Shown here: one piece after another, positions 1-9,200 of the stretch
Numbering within the stretch: position 1 is the first letter of the stretch
Layout: every line of letters begins with the position of its first letter
Assembly (NCBI RefSeq): GCF_017303055.1
Contig: NZ_JAEKJT010000001.1
Span: forward strand, 744,001-808,000
Reading direction: 5' to 3'
Origin: Halomonas litopenaei
Lineage (GTDB): Bacteria > Pseudomonadota > Gammaproteobacteria > Pseudomonadales > Halomonadaceae
DNA: 64,000 nt
The notes under the pieces: model-generated
Databases searched by the model: none
Told to the model about the DNA's origin: nothing
Seen by the model: only the letters and a program-made list of their open reading frames with translations
Made by a program: the position numbers and the translations under genes

Positions 1-210
1 ATTGGCAGCAAAACGCAGATATTGCACGAAAAACGGATCGTTGAGGCCCAGTTCCTCACGCAGCGCTTCACGCTCGCTCTCGGGTACCGATTGTCCGACC
101 ATCTGCTGGATCGGGTCACCCAGATTGTCTTGAATGGCGAAGGCAATCACGCTGATGACGAACATCACCAGCAGCGCATGAAAAAGGCGCTTGATCAAAA
201 ATGCGATCAT
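1..210 (-). CDS. DppB-type ABC transporter permease (partial, cut by window edge)
   Basis: First 70 codons of an inner-membrane permease of the dipeptide/oligopeptide ABC family; the rest lies left of the window. The reading from the ATG at 208-210 begins MIAFLIKRLFHALLVMF and continues with a hydrophobic helix (about residues 9-27), followed by the typical family stretch containing LGDP and a charged segment with LREELGL. Such permeases form the channel through which a substrate released by the periplasmic binding protein crosses the membrane. The gene lies 100 bp downstream of the binding-protein gene on the same strand, so the two are probably co-transcribed. The substrate class cannot be fixed from this fragment. 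Confidence 0.85.
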   Translation of the reverse strand, partial: MIAFLIKRLFHALLVMFVISVIAFAIQDNLGDPIQQMVGQSVPESEREALREELGLNDPFFVQYLRFAAN

Positions 211-283
211 TTGGCGTTACCAGGGTACAGGCCCTCAGCTCCGCGAGGTTGTCACGAAGCTGAGCGCACTGAATGGGAGCGAA

Positions 284-304
284 GGGCACCAGGGTGCGGT
301 GCCC
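284..304 (-). promoter_or_regulatory. Intercistronic stem-loop between binding protein and permease genes
   Basis: Perfect 7-bp inverted repeat gggcacc/ggtgccc around a 7-nt loop, just after the binding-protein stop codon. There is no T-run, so it is unlikely to be a full terminator. Hairpins at this place in ABC operons often protect the upstream message and favour high binding-protein output; that role is inferred. Confidence 0.45.
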
Positions 305-310
305 GTAGGC

Positions 311-1882
311 TTACTCTTCGTTGATGACCAGGTCACCCAGATAGGGGAAGTTCAGCACGTTGACCACCGGCTCGATGTCGACATTGGCGGCCGAAGCCCA
401 GGCCAGGTCCTGCCAGTGCAGGGGAATGAAGGCGGCATCGTCGTACAATCCCTGCTCCAGCTGTTGCAGCATCTCGCCACGCTTCTCGAGATCCAGCTCC
501 AGGTTGGCGTCGACCATGAGCTGGTCGAGTTCCGGGTTGCAGTAGTTGCCCGCATTGTACTGACCCGCCCCGGTGTCGGCGTTGGGGCATTCGGTCAGGT
601 ACTGGTGGAAGTTGGCGGAATCCTCGGTATCCGAGTGCCAGCCAATCATCATCATGTCGGCGGCGCGGTCGTCGTACTCTCCCCAGTACTGGGCTTTGGG
701 CAGGGTCTTGAGGTCCACGGTGACGTTGATGCGAGCCAGCATGGCGGCAACCGCCTGGGCGATCTTGGCATCGTTCACGTAGCGGTTGTTGGGCGCCATC
801 ATGGTGATGGAGAAACCGTCCTCATAGCCTGCTTCGGCCATCAGTTCCTTGGCCCGGTCCAGGTCGAAGCGCGGCTCGAGCTCCGGGTTGTGGCCGGAAT
901 AGCCGTCAGGCGAGAACTGGGCAGCCGGGGTGGCAAAGCCTTTCATCAGGCGATCGGCAATGCCTTCCTGGTTGATCGCGTAGACGAAGGCCTGGCGCAC
1001 GCGGGGGTCTTGGAACGCCTCGACCCGGTCCTGGTTCATGTGGAACAGGATGATGCGAGTGCCGGACATGGTCACCAGGTTGGTGTCTTCGTCACTCTCG
1101 ATGCGCTCGAGATCGTTGGGCGGCACCGGAGCGATGAAGTCGACATCGCCGGACAGCAGGGCGGCCACACGGGTGGCATTCTCGCTGATCGGCGTCAACG
1201 TGATGTTATCGACGTTACCCGGAGACTCGCTGTCCCAGTAGTCATCAAAGCGCTCGAAGTCGACCCTGACCCCTTGCTGGCGGTTGGTCACCTGAAATGG
1301 GCCGGTACCCGACACATTGCGCGAGGCATAGGAGTTACCGTTCTTGACGATCTCATCCTTGGCCTTGCCGTCCTCTGTCTCACCAGAATAGAACTGGCTA
1401 TCCATCGGGAAGATATAGGTCGCCATGTTGAGGAGCAGCGGGTTGGGCCGCTTGGAGACAATCTCGACGGTATGATCGTCAATGACATTGACGGTTTCGA
1501 TGGGCTCGAAGATGGCCTTGAAATCGCCGCTTTGCTTCAGGCGATCAACGGTCCAGGCGACGTCTTCCGCGGTGAATGGGTTACCGGAGTGGAAAGTGAC
1601 GCCTTCGCGCAGGGTGATGCGCATGGTGGTGTCGTCGATCTGTTCCCAGTCGGTCGCCAGGCGAGGCTCGAACTCGAAGTCCTTGGTCCAGCGCACCAGC
1701 GGGTCAAAGACCATGTGTGACAGCTGCAGGATACCGCCAGACAGCTGCTCGTGGATGTCCAATGACACCGGATCGGCGTCATAGGCCATACGCAGGGTAG
1801 TCTCAGCGACTGCCGCCTGAGGCAGGGCAGCCGTCAACATGGCCGCGCCCAGAGCGCTGGCCAGAAGGGTCTTCTTGAACAT
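311..1882 (-). CDS. Periplasmic peptide-type ABC transporter substrate-binding protein (family 5)
   Basis: 523-residue solute-binding protein of the DppA/OppA class (SBP family 5). A Sec signal peptide of about 26 residues (MFKKTLLASALG start, cleavage after AVA) is followed by the family opening with DPVSLD, the LREGVTFHSG segment near residue 95 and the DPRVRQAF motif in the middle. It should capture a peptide or similar ligand in the periplasm and deliver it to the permease encoded just downstream. Length is normal for the family. The true ligand is unknown: this family also carries nickel, opines, heme and glutathione. It is the first gene of its operon; the promoter should lie within 1883-2100. 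Confidence 0.9.
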   Translation of the reverse strand: MFKKTLLASALGAAMLTAALPQAAVAETTLRMAYDADPVSLDIHEQLSGGILQLSHMVFDPLVRWTKDFEFEPRLATDWEQIDDTTMRITLREGVTFHSGNPFTAEDVAWTVDRLKQSGDFKAIFEPIETVNVIDDHTVEIVSKRPNPLLLNMATYIFPMDSQFYSGETEDGKAKDEIVKNGNSYASRNVSGTGPFQVTNRQQGVRVDFERFDDYWDSESPGNVDNITLTPISENATRVAALLSGDVDFIAPVPPNDLERIESDEDTNLVTMSGTRIILFHMNQDRVEAFQDPRVRQAFVYAINQEGIADRLMKGFATPAAQFSPDGYSGHNPELEPRFDLDRAKELMAEAGYEDGFSITMMAPNNRYVNDAKIAQAVAAMLARINVTVDLKTLPKAQYWGEYDDRAADMMMIGWHSDTEDSANFHQYLTECPNADTGAGQYNAGNYCNPELDQLMVDANLELDLEKRGEMLQQLEQGLYDDAAFIPLHWQDLAWASAANVDIEPVVNVLNFPYLGDLVINEE

Positions 1883-2442
1883 GGAAGGTGGTCCTGCTTG
1901 TTATTGAGGTTGTTGTAATGGCTAGTCGGACGCTTGGCGCAATTGGCACATGCCGCCTAGTCAATGTCCACCAACAACATAGTGAGATGTGCCGTTTAAA
2001 CACAATCGAAATTCTGATAACCCCCATGCGAGGATTGAATAGAACACGATGCATGTCATGCAGGCAGGAAGGGGGAAGGGCCACGGCAGCCGCGCAGGGT
2101 CCGCTTATAGTGCCTTGTTGTTCACCCGCTGGGTCTGCGCGTCATCCCGGAAACCGAAGATCCTGTGGACGGGCTGCCCACTGAACGATGTCCACTGAAC
2201 AATGCCCGCTGAGAGAGCGCTAGTCATGGGTGAGCCGCCTATGGACCTGCTATCAGCAGTTGCACTCGTCGCAGTTCGTCTTGCGCAGTTCGTCTTTTGC
2301 GGTTCGTCTTTCGCAGTTCTCCTTGCAGCACGACCTTCCTCAGCGAATCCATACTGATGACGCGCGAGAAAACCCCCGCTCGGCGAAGGCCAGGCGGGGT
2401 AATGCACCAAGCTGACGACATCGTAGCTGGTCGGAGGGGTGA
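1883..2442. other. Intergenic region between binding-protein gene and carbonic anhydrase gene
   Basis: 560 bp without a credible gene. It must hold the promoter of the minus-strand transporter operon near 1890-2020, where an A+T-rich stretch includes gtttaaacac. The right half carries the 14-bp tandem array at 2256-2326. Small open frames here have no family features and overlap each other; I treat them as chance. Confidence 0.5.
2256..2326. repeat. Degenerate tandem repeat, 14-bp unit, about five copies
   Basis: Units start at 2256 (15 bp), 2271, 2285, 2299 and 2313 and follow the pattern gcagttcgtctttc with 1-5 changes each. The array is intergenic, downstream of the carbonic anhydrase gene. 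Function unknown; similar unit lengths recur at 14453-14508 and 48549-48576. Confidence 0.8.
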
Positions 2443-3090
2443 TCAATCCTGCGACGGGGTGACGCGATCGATCCGATAGAGTTGGGCAACCTGATCGAGG
2501 CCGTGGACACTGCACTCCAGGTCCGTCACCCGGCCGTCGCTGAGGCCATAGACCCAGCCGTGAACCGACAGCTGCTGTCCGCGCTGCCAGGCACGCTGAA
2601 TGATCTTGGTGCGGCAGAGCGTCTTGACCTGCGACTGGACGTTCAATTCACACATACGGTCGACCTGCTCATCCAGCGGCAGCTGCTCGAGCTGAGGGCG
2701 GTGCATGCTGTACAGCTCACGTACGCTGTGCAGCCAGTTGTCCACCATGCCATTCTCGCCACCGGTCACTGCCGCACGCACGCCGCCGCAGTTGTAATGA
2801 CCCACGATCATGATGTGACGTACCTTCAGCACGTCGACGGCAAATTGCACGACCGACAGAGCATTCATGTCGTTGTGATAGAGCAGGTTGGCAACGTTAC
2901 GGTGGACGAACACCTCACCCGGAGGGAGATCGATGATCTGGTTGGCCGGCACGCGGCTATCCGAACAGCCAATCCACAGGTACTCGGGGCTTTGCTGCTG
3001 GGCCAGACGAGAAAAGAAGTCGGGGTCATCCTGGCAGACCTTGTCAGCCCAAGCCCGGTTTCTTTCAAGGAGGTTGTCGATATCACTCAT
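2443..3090 (-). CDS. can: Beta-class carbonic anhydrase
   Basis: 215-residue zinc enzyme interconverting CO2 and bicarbonate in the cytoplasm. The zinc ligands are all visible: C42 and D44 in CSDSR, H98 and C101 in HYNCGG. The start chosen is the ATG giving MSDIDNLLERNRAW, which matches the usual N-terminus of the Can/CynT type; an upstream in-frame Met would add 52 residues of low-complexity sequence unlike the family. The gene diverges from glutathione reductase across about 220 bp. No transporter of the SulP type, sometimes linked to this family, is present. Confidence 0.93.
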   Translation of the reverse strand: MSDIDNLLERNRAWADKVCQDDPDFFSRLAQQQSPEYLWIGCSDSRVPANQIIDLPPGEVFVHRNVANLLYHNDMNALSVVQFAVDVLKVRHIMIVGHYNCGGVRAAVTGGENGMVDNWLHSVRELYSMHRPQLEQLPLDEQVDRMCELNVQSQVKTLCRTKIIQRAWQRGQQLSVHGWVYGLSDGRVTDLECSVHGLDQVAQLYRIDRVTPSQD

Positions 3091-3300
3091 GTTCTTTCCC
3101 CGTCTGTGCGAATGGTGACTAAAGTGGTGCATGTTTTTACCCCCGTCGGCCAAGGTGGTCAAGCACCCTCCCGGGGTAAGCGTACCGCTGGTATCATGGC
3201 AGCCTGCCGCCGCGAGCGGACCATCTGTCCTCTCCGGTGTCCTCAACCTGGCTATTCGTAGGCGAGGACGTTGGAGCGAGCTGACGAGAATCGGATTTCA

Positions 3301-3306
3301 GGAGAC
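3301..3306 (+). promoter_or_regulatory. Ribosome binding site that sets the GTG start of gor
   Basis: A ggagac motif sits 4-9 bases before the GTG at 3311. The frame is open up to 3131, but only this start has a good Shine-Dalgarno sequence and the correct family N-terminus. Confidence 0.6.
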
Positions 3307-3310
3307 GCAA

Positions 3311-4672
3311 GTGTCACAATACGACTACGACCTCTTTGTCATTGGTGCCGGCTCTGGCGGTGTACGCGCGGCGCGCACCGCAGCAGCAACAGGAGCCAAG
3401 GTGGCCGTCGCTGAAGATCGCTACCTGGGTGGCACCTGCGTCAACGTAGGCTGCGTACCGAAGAAGCTGTATTCCTACGCCGCCCATTTTCATGAGGCCT
3501 TCGATGATGCAAGGGGCTTCGGCTGGGAGCTCAATGAAGCCCCCAGTTTCGACTGGAACACGCTTCGCGACAACAAGATCGGGGAGATAAAGCGTCTCAA
3601 CGGTATCTACGGCAAGCTGCTCGACAACGCAGGTGTGCGCCTGATCAATGGCCGCGCCAAGGTGGTCGACGAGCATCGTGTCGAGGTCGCAGGTGAAACC
3701 ATCAGCGCCGAGAAGATTCTTGTGGCGGTGGGTGGCTGGCCATGGGTGCCGCCGTTCCCGGGCAGTGAGTTGGCCATGAACTCCAACCAGATCTTCGACC
3801 TGGACCACTTCCCTAAGCGTTTTCTGGTCCTCGGTGGTGGCTACATCGCCGTCGAGTTTGCCAGCATCTTCAACGGCCTGGGCGCAGATGCCCATCTGGT
3901 GTATCGCGGGGAACTGTTCCTGCGCGGCTTTGACCAGGAGGTCCGCGAATTCACTCGGGACGAGATGGCCAAGAAGGGCGTTAACCTTCACTTCAACACC
4001 AACATCGAGTCTCTCGAGAAGGTCGAGGGCGGCATCAAGGCTACCCTGACCAACGGCGATGTACTGGAAGTGGATGCGGTGCTGTCGGCCACCGGTCGTA
4101 AGCCTCACCTGGAAGGCCTGGGACTGGACCGTCTTGATATCGCCCTCAACGAGAATGGCTCGATCCAGGTCAACGATCGCTTTGAGACGTCGGTGCCGTC
4201 CATTCTGGCGCTAGGCGACGTCACCGGCGGGCCGGAGCTCACCCCGGTGGCCCTGGCCGAGGCCATGCACCTGGTCGCTCACCACTATGGGGATGCGCCC
4301 AAGGCACCGATGAACTACGACAACATCGCGACAGCGGTGTTCTGTCACCCGAATATTGGCACCGTCGGCTTGTCCGAAGAAAAGGCACGTGAGATATACG
4401 GCGATATTCGTGTCTACACAGCCGACTTCCGTCCGATGAAGCACACCCTGTCCGGCAGCGATGAGCGCTGTCTGATGAAGCTGATCGTCGATGACAAGAG
4501 CGACGTGGTGGTGGGCGCCCATATGGTCGGCGAAGAGGCTGGTGAAGTCATTCAGGGCATCGCCATCGCCGTGCGTGCCGGACTGACCAAGGCCCAGTTC
4601 GATGCCACCGTTGGCATTCACCCCACCGGCGCAGAAGAGTTCGTGACCATGCGGACTCCCACCCGCACTTGA
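3311..4672 (+). CDS. gor: Glutathione-disulfide reductase
   Basis: 453-residue FAD- and NADPH-dependent disulfide oxidoreductase that keeps glutathione reduced in the cytoplasm. The FAD-binding GAGSGG motif is at residues 12-17, the redox pair is C43 and C48 in GGTCVNVGCVPKK, the NADPH-binding GGGYIAVEF motif lies in the middle, and the C-terminal dimer residues H437 and E442 appear in HPTGAEE. The pattern VGCVPKK and overall length (about 450) separate it from lipoamide dehydrogenase, which is longer. Translation starts at a GTG (3311). A strong terminator follows at 4719. Confidence 0.95.
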   Translation: MSQYDYDLFVIGAGSGGVRAARTAAATGAKVAVAEDRYLGGTCVNVGCVPKKLYSYAAHFHEAFDDARGFGWELNEAPSFDWNTLRDNKIGEIKRLNGIYGKLLDNAGVRLINGRAKVVDEHRVEVAGETISAEKILVAVGGWPWVPPFPGSELAMNSNQIFDLDHFPKRFLVLGGGYIAVEFASIFNGLGADAHLVYRGELFLRGFDQEVREFTRDEMAKKGVNLHFNTNIESLEKVEGGIKATLTNGDVLEVDAVLSATGRKPHLEGLGLDRLDIALNENGSIQVNDRFETSVPSILALGDVTGGPELTPVALAEAMHLVAHHYGDAPKAPMNYDNIATAVFCHPNIGTVGLSEEKAREIYGDIRVYTADFRPMKHTLSGSDERCLMKLIVDDKSDVVVGAHMVGEEAGEVIQGIAIAVRAGLTKAQFDATVGIHPTGAEEFVTMRTPTRT

Positions 4673-4718
4673 GGCATCGACTGTAGCGGCAACGCGGACA
4701 GCACTGGCTCACCTCTAT

Positions 4719-4743
4719 AAGGCACCTTCGGGTGCCTTTTTTG
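4719..4743 (+). terminator. Rho-independent terminator after gor
   Basis: Stem aaggcacc/ggtgcctt (8 bp) with a stable ttcg tetraloop, followed by a run of six T. It lies 47 bp after the gor stop codon. Confidence 0.93.
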
Positions 4744-4790
4744 TTCAATGCTTTGTAGGGATACGGCCAGTGTATGCGGGGAGGGAGGGC

Positions 4791-4942
4791 GCGGCACCAT
4801 CCGCGATGGACTCAAGCCGACCCTGACGGCAGCTCAGCGTCAGGGTGCGGCCATCGCGCTGACGTTGCTCCACCAGGCGGAAGTGAGCACGCTGACCGCG
4901 GTTAGACTCGGCAATGTGGCGGTAGCGCTCCTGGCTACCGTC
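4791..4942 (-). pseudogene. Relic of a second rhs core (51-codon fragment)
   Basis: This 152-bp segment aligns without gaps to 9334-9485 inside the large rhs gene, in the same orientation, with 137 identical bases by my count. On the minus strand it still reads as Rhs protein (for example ERYRHIAES and HFRLVEQRQ), but a TGA stands directly before it and no further core sequence is present on either side. It sits downstream of the effector tip and immunity genes, where displaced pieces of older rhs alleles are often left. All 15 differences from the intact copy are transitions. Confidence 0.85.
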
Positions 4943-4981
4943 TCAAGGGGAGAAATCCGCACACAATAACGAGCAATCCAT

Positions 4982-5332
4982 CTAATTCCAAACGATTGTT
5001 GACTCTCCTGGAATAGTCAACTGCATAGCCTCAGGACCATTATATGATGCGTCATCCATGCTTATAATAAGCTTTGCGCCGCTTTTTAGCTTAATCACCA
5101 CTCTAGCTTTGTCCTCTTCAATATCACTGACGATGTCGCCCGTGCTGATTACTCTTGCTTCTCCATTTTTGCTTGTGATGATGAAATTATTGTAAATCGT
5201 TAGACAAGCTCCACCAGTCACAACAAGGGATGCCTCACCTTCAGTCAAGATGGATTCTGTGACTACTCTTCCGGTTAAGCTATCTGTAAGATATGGCATA
5301 GGGGCGCCTAAATGTTCGAACTCTGCAGCCAA
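4982..5332 (-). CDS. Small A+T-rich protein beside Rhs tip; possible second immunity protein
   Basis: Up to 116 residues, not confidently assigned. It looks like an all-beta protein with alternating hydrophobic strands and a conserved-looking end containing DDASYNGPEAMQL and IVWN; I recall similar short proteins beside polymorphic toxin genes, but no function is known to me. The first possible start is a TTG at 5332, just after an in-frame stop; the first ATG is at 5299; neither has a clear Shine-Dalgarno sequence, so the 5' end is uncertain or damaged. It lies 39 bp downstream of the presumed immunity gene and shares its low G+C, which points to joint acquisition. Confidence 0.5.
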   Translation of the reverse strand: MAAEFEHLGAPMPYLTDSLTGRVVTESILTEGEASLVVTGGACLTIYNNFIITSKNGEARVISTGDIVSDIEEDKARVVIKLKSGAKLIISMDDASYNGPEAMQLTIPGESTIVWN

Positions 5333-5371
5333 CGTCGAAGAGACTTTCTAAGTATAATGGTGCAGGAATAG

Positions 5372-5833
5372 CTAACCATCCAAGAGATTATTAGCAACAT
5401 TCCGCTTAGATAGCTTTTGCTCAAAAAAGTGATGCAGTATAGTCCAAGACTTGTCATCATCCATACCTAGCTTCTCAAGATAGAGAAGCAGCCAGTCTAA
5501 GGATTCATTTAATGAATTCTTGTCACTGGGAGTCGCAAGAAGACTTAACGCAAGTCTGGCTTTTAAAGCGCGCTCAGAGTTAATGTTGCGCTTTCCAGAT
5601 TTTCTTTCTTCATCATTAATTATGTCAAATAAATTATCCCTGACAGCTTGTATATCATAATTGCATTCTTTCCCTAGCAAATACCCATTGACTAGAGCTA
5701 CCGGGTTACAGTGTTCTTGGCTAAAGGTGATATTAAACTCCTCAATCAGCATAAGACCCAGATGTCGATATTCCAATAACGCCTCATGCATACATTCGGA
5801 CCAAGGAATGTCGTCCATACAGTTAATTTCCAT
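5372..5833 (-). CDS. Presumed immunity protein for the Rhs C-terminal toxin
   Basis: 153-residue, largely helical, acidic cytoplasmic protein with no family I can name. The assignment rests on position: the ATG at 5831-5833 lies inside the last codons of rhs (11-bp overlap, GATGGAAATTAA), so it is translationally coupled to the toxin tip, as expected for the cognate immunity gene. A ggag motif precedes this ATG by 9 bases; an upstream in-frame ATG at 5899 would deepen the overlap and lacks a good site. Base composition is clearly more A+T-rich than the rhs core, like the tip itself. Binding to the deaminase-like tip is inferred. Confidence 0.7.
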   Translation of the reverse strand: MEINCMDDIPWSECMHEALLEYRHLGLMLIEEFNITFSQEHCNPVALVNGYLLGKECNYDIQAVRDNLFDIINDEERKSGKRNINSERALKARLALSLLATPSDKNSLNESLDWLLLYLEKLGMDDDKSWTILHHFFEQKLSKRNVANNLLDG

Positions 5834-6215
5834 CTTCTGAGACTCCAAATTCTCTAAGGGTATCTTGGCAAGAGCGACAAGCTGGCTTACGCGTGCCATG
5901 TCCTCCCCCAGATCTCCCGATATTGACAGTACTGATAGTTCCCCCTCTAGGATCTACCCCTTCATTTAGGGCTTTCTCTATACAGACGACTTCTGCACAG
6001 CCTCCGAGCCAATCTTCTCTTTGGCCATTCGGGGTTCCCATTAGTACACCAGTCATTTCACCCGTGTGAGCTACTTCTTCACCGCTCACTCCAGTATACG
6101 TATGGTCACCAACTGTAAGAACTGATGCAGCACCACGTGACTGTCCACGTATTTTGGCTTCGTCTGCAACCTCAGTTGCTGTAATACGCTTTCTGCCACT
6201 CAACCCCAGCGGATC
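5823..6215 (-). other. Variable toxin-tip segment of rhs (exchange module)
   Basis: Coding for residues about 1531-1660, after the conserved WVDPLGL end of the Rhs shell. G+C falls sharply at this boundary and stays low through the two small genes up to 4982. That composition break marks the module that is swapped between Rhs proteins: toxin tip plus immunity. The tip motif is C-A-E with a later C-x2-C. Confidence 0.8.
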
Positions 6216-9200
6216 CACCCAGCCCGTGGGGTTGGGGGCGTAGACGTAGAGGTTATCACCTCCCGCCAGGCCGATGGGGTCCTGGGTGGTGAAGCGGCCT
6301 ATCTCTGGATCATAGTGCCGATGGCGGTTGTAGTGCAGCCCGGTTTCTTCATCGTGATACTGGCCCTGAAAGCGAAAGGGGTTGTCGGTTTGGGCTGCAT
6401 TGCCCTGGCCGTCGCTGGCGTGACGCAGCTTGCCCCAGGCGTGGTACTGGCCCACCCAGGCGAGCTGTCCGTCTTGGGTGGTGAGTTCCAGTGGGGTGCC
6501 CAGGTGGTCGGTCTGCAGGTAGTAAAGGGTAGGCTCGCCGGGTTGGGTGTCGTGATACAGCAGGGTGTCGTCGGTGCCCGTGCGCATCGTGACCGGCACG
6601 GCGTGATAGTGTCGCTCGATTTTGGCCGCGGGAATAAAGCTCTCTGGCTCGAACAGGTAGTTGGCCTGATACACCGGGGTGAGGCTTGGGTTGACCAGCT
6701 CGTAGCGGCATTGGGCCACCGGCAGGGCGTGGGGCCGCTCGGGGTTCTCGGAGGTTAGCTCCAGCGGCTGGCGTCCCGGCACGTACCACAGGGCGGTGTC
6801 AAAAGGAGTCTGTGCTCGGCCTTCGAAGCGTTCTTCGCCGATCAGCAGGTCTCCATCCCAGGTAAACACCGTTAGCTCAATGGTGGTGTGGTCTAGGGTG
6901 GTGTAGCCAGGCTCCGACGGGTTGCGCTTGGCGCTGCCGGCCCGCTCGACTCGCTTCCAGATACGTCGTCCCAGCCCATCATAGGCGTAGTGGGCACGCA
7001 GCATCGGTGGGGTGTCATCGCCTGCTGCAGGGGCGCTACGGTAGTGGTTGGCCTCGATCAGTCGGTGTTCGGCGTCGTACTGATAATGCCAGGTCTCACC
7101 ATTGGGCGAGATACGCCGGGTCAGGTTGCCATGTGGGTCGTAGTGGTAGTGGGTGCCCGCGTAGCGCTTGAGCAGGTTGCCCATGGCCGGGGAGAGCTTG
7201 GGGCTTCCGGGATAGCCGACGCGCACGAACTCTTCGGTGCCGCCGTCCAGATGGTCACGACGACGCTCGCTCCACCAGCGGGTGGCACCGTGGGGGCTGG
7301 TGGGGTGAGGCGTCGTTTCTGTACCTGAAGACTCCGCAGTGTCGGGTGGGTCGATCAGGTTGCCGGCCGGATCAAAGGCGAAGACTTCCTCCAGCCCTGG
7401 CGCACTGGCTTGTCGCAGGCGCCCCAACGGATCGTAGCCGTACCGGGTGGTGCCGCGCAGGCTGTCATCCACCTGGCTGAGCAGGCCATTGGCGCTGTAG
7501 TGCCACTGGCGGGTGAGCGTGCGGCCCTGCGCTGTTCTGCTATGTCCTTGGGGGAGCTGATCCTGGGGAGAGCGGGGCGTACGAATCTGCTGCTCGATCA
7601 GGCGTCCGACCGGGTCATACGCCGAGTGAATCTCCTGGGCCCCTTGGCGGCGGCGAATATCCCGATGCAGGTCGTCACGCTCGAAGGCGATCAGTTCCTG
7701 CTGATCCAGGCTCATGGCATGCACATGGCCGGAGCCATAGCGCAGCCAGGCCAGGGTCTGGCCGTTGGGCAGGGTGGTGGTCTCGCGGTGGCCGAGGACG
7801 TCGTAGGTATGCCGGGTGACGCTGGCATACTCCCCACCGGTCGGCAGTTGATGACGCTGCACTTCGGCGATCAGGTTGTCGGCATGGTCGAAGTGGAAGC
7901 GGGTCTCACTGCTCGGATTGGCGGCCCTGGACAGTCGCCCGAGCAGGTCATAGCCATACCGGGTGATGAACTCGGCCTGTTGGCCGATCTGTGTCTTGCG
8001 CTCCAGCACGCGGCCCAGGTTGTCGCGCTTGAAGGTCATCACCTGGTCGCCGTCGACGCGCTCGATCAACGCGCCACCGGCGTCGTAGCGGTACTTCAGG
8101 GTGCGTCCATCGAAGCCGGTTTCTTCGATGAGCCTGCCGCCGCCGTCATAGACAAACTGCCAGCGATCCCCGTTATGGTTGGTCAGCGCGCTAAGCCTCA
8201 GCAGGCGGTCGTAGTCGTAGGTGAAGCGCTGGCCCATGGGATCGAGACGCTCGATCGGCAGCCCTTTTCCATTGTAGCGGTAGCGGGTACGTTGGCCGGT
8301 CGGGTCCTGGTACTCGGTCAAGCGGCCGTCACCGTTGTAGCTGAAGTGCTCCACGGCACTATCGGGGTGCTGGGCACTGAGCACCAGGCCGGTCGGGTCG
8401 CAGGTGTAGCGTGTCACGTGGCCAGCGGCATCACGGCGCTGGGTCAGCAGGCCGCGATGGTCATAGGCGAAGGTAGTGGTCTTGCGGGAGCAGTCCGACG
8501 CGCTGGTCAGTCGCCCATAGGCGTTCCAGGCGTAGTGGTAGGTGTTGCCGGCGGCGTCGGTCATGGCCGTCAACAGGCCACGCTCGTCGTGTTCAAAGGT
8601 GGTGGTGCGCCCGTTGGGGGCGATCTCCTCCAGCGGCAGACCGCGCTCATCAAAGCGCATCTGGCGTGCGCGACCATCCGGCTCGGTGACCTTGATGGGC
8701 AGGCCATCGGCGTCATACTCGATGCGGGTGGTCAGGCCCTGGGGATCGGTGATCTCGATCAACCGTCCGCTATCATCGTAGCGATAGTGACTGGTGCGGC
8801 CTTCACCGTCGATATGGCGGGTGAGGCGACCGTGTTCATCCCAGCGCCAGTGCTCGCTGCCAAGCTCCGGGTTGAAGGGGTGAGTGATCGACTCGATCTG
8901 GTTGTGATAGTTGTAGCGGTAGTAGGTGATGATGCCGTCAGCATCGGTGACCTTGGTGTACCACAAGCCCCGGTGGTACTCGAAGTGGGTGTCTTCACTG
9001 CCGTCTTCCAGACGATTGCGGATACAGCGGGCGTCATGGGCGGAGGGCAGGGCACCGTCGGCCTTGCCCGGCCAGTCCCACTCCAGCAGGACGGCCAGTC
9101 CATCGCGATGGGTGTAGCGCGTGACCAGATGGTGCTGGTACTCGTACTCACGGGTGTAGCCGCGGATATCCCGGCTTTCGATCAGGTCGCCGTCGTCACT

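Noticed and set aside
191-1720. Long plus-strand frame (509 codons) antisense to the binding-protein gene
   Set aside because: The minus strand encodes a complete SBP family 5 protein with signal peptide; the plus-strand product has no family features.
2105-2515. Minus-strand frame of 136 codons overlapping the end of the carbonic anhydrase gene
   Set aside because: It runs through the 14-bp repeat array and overlaps a well-supported gene; no start site or family character.
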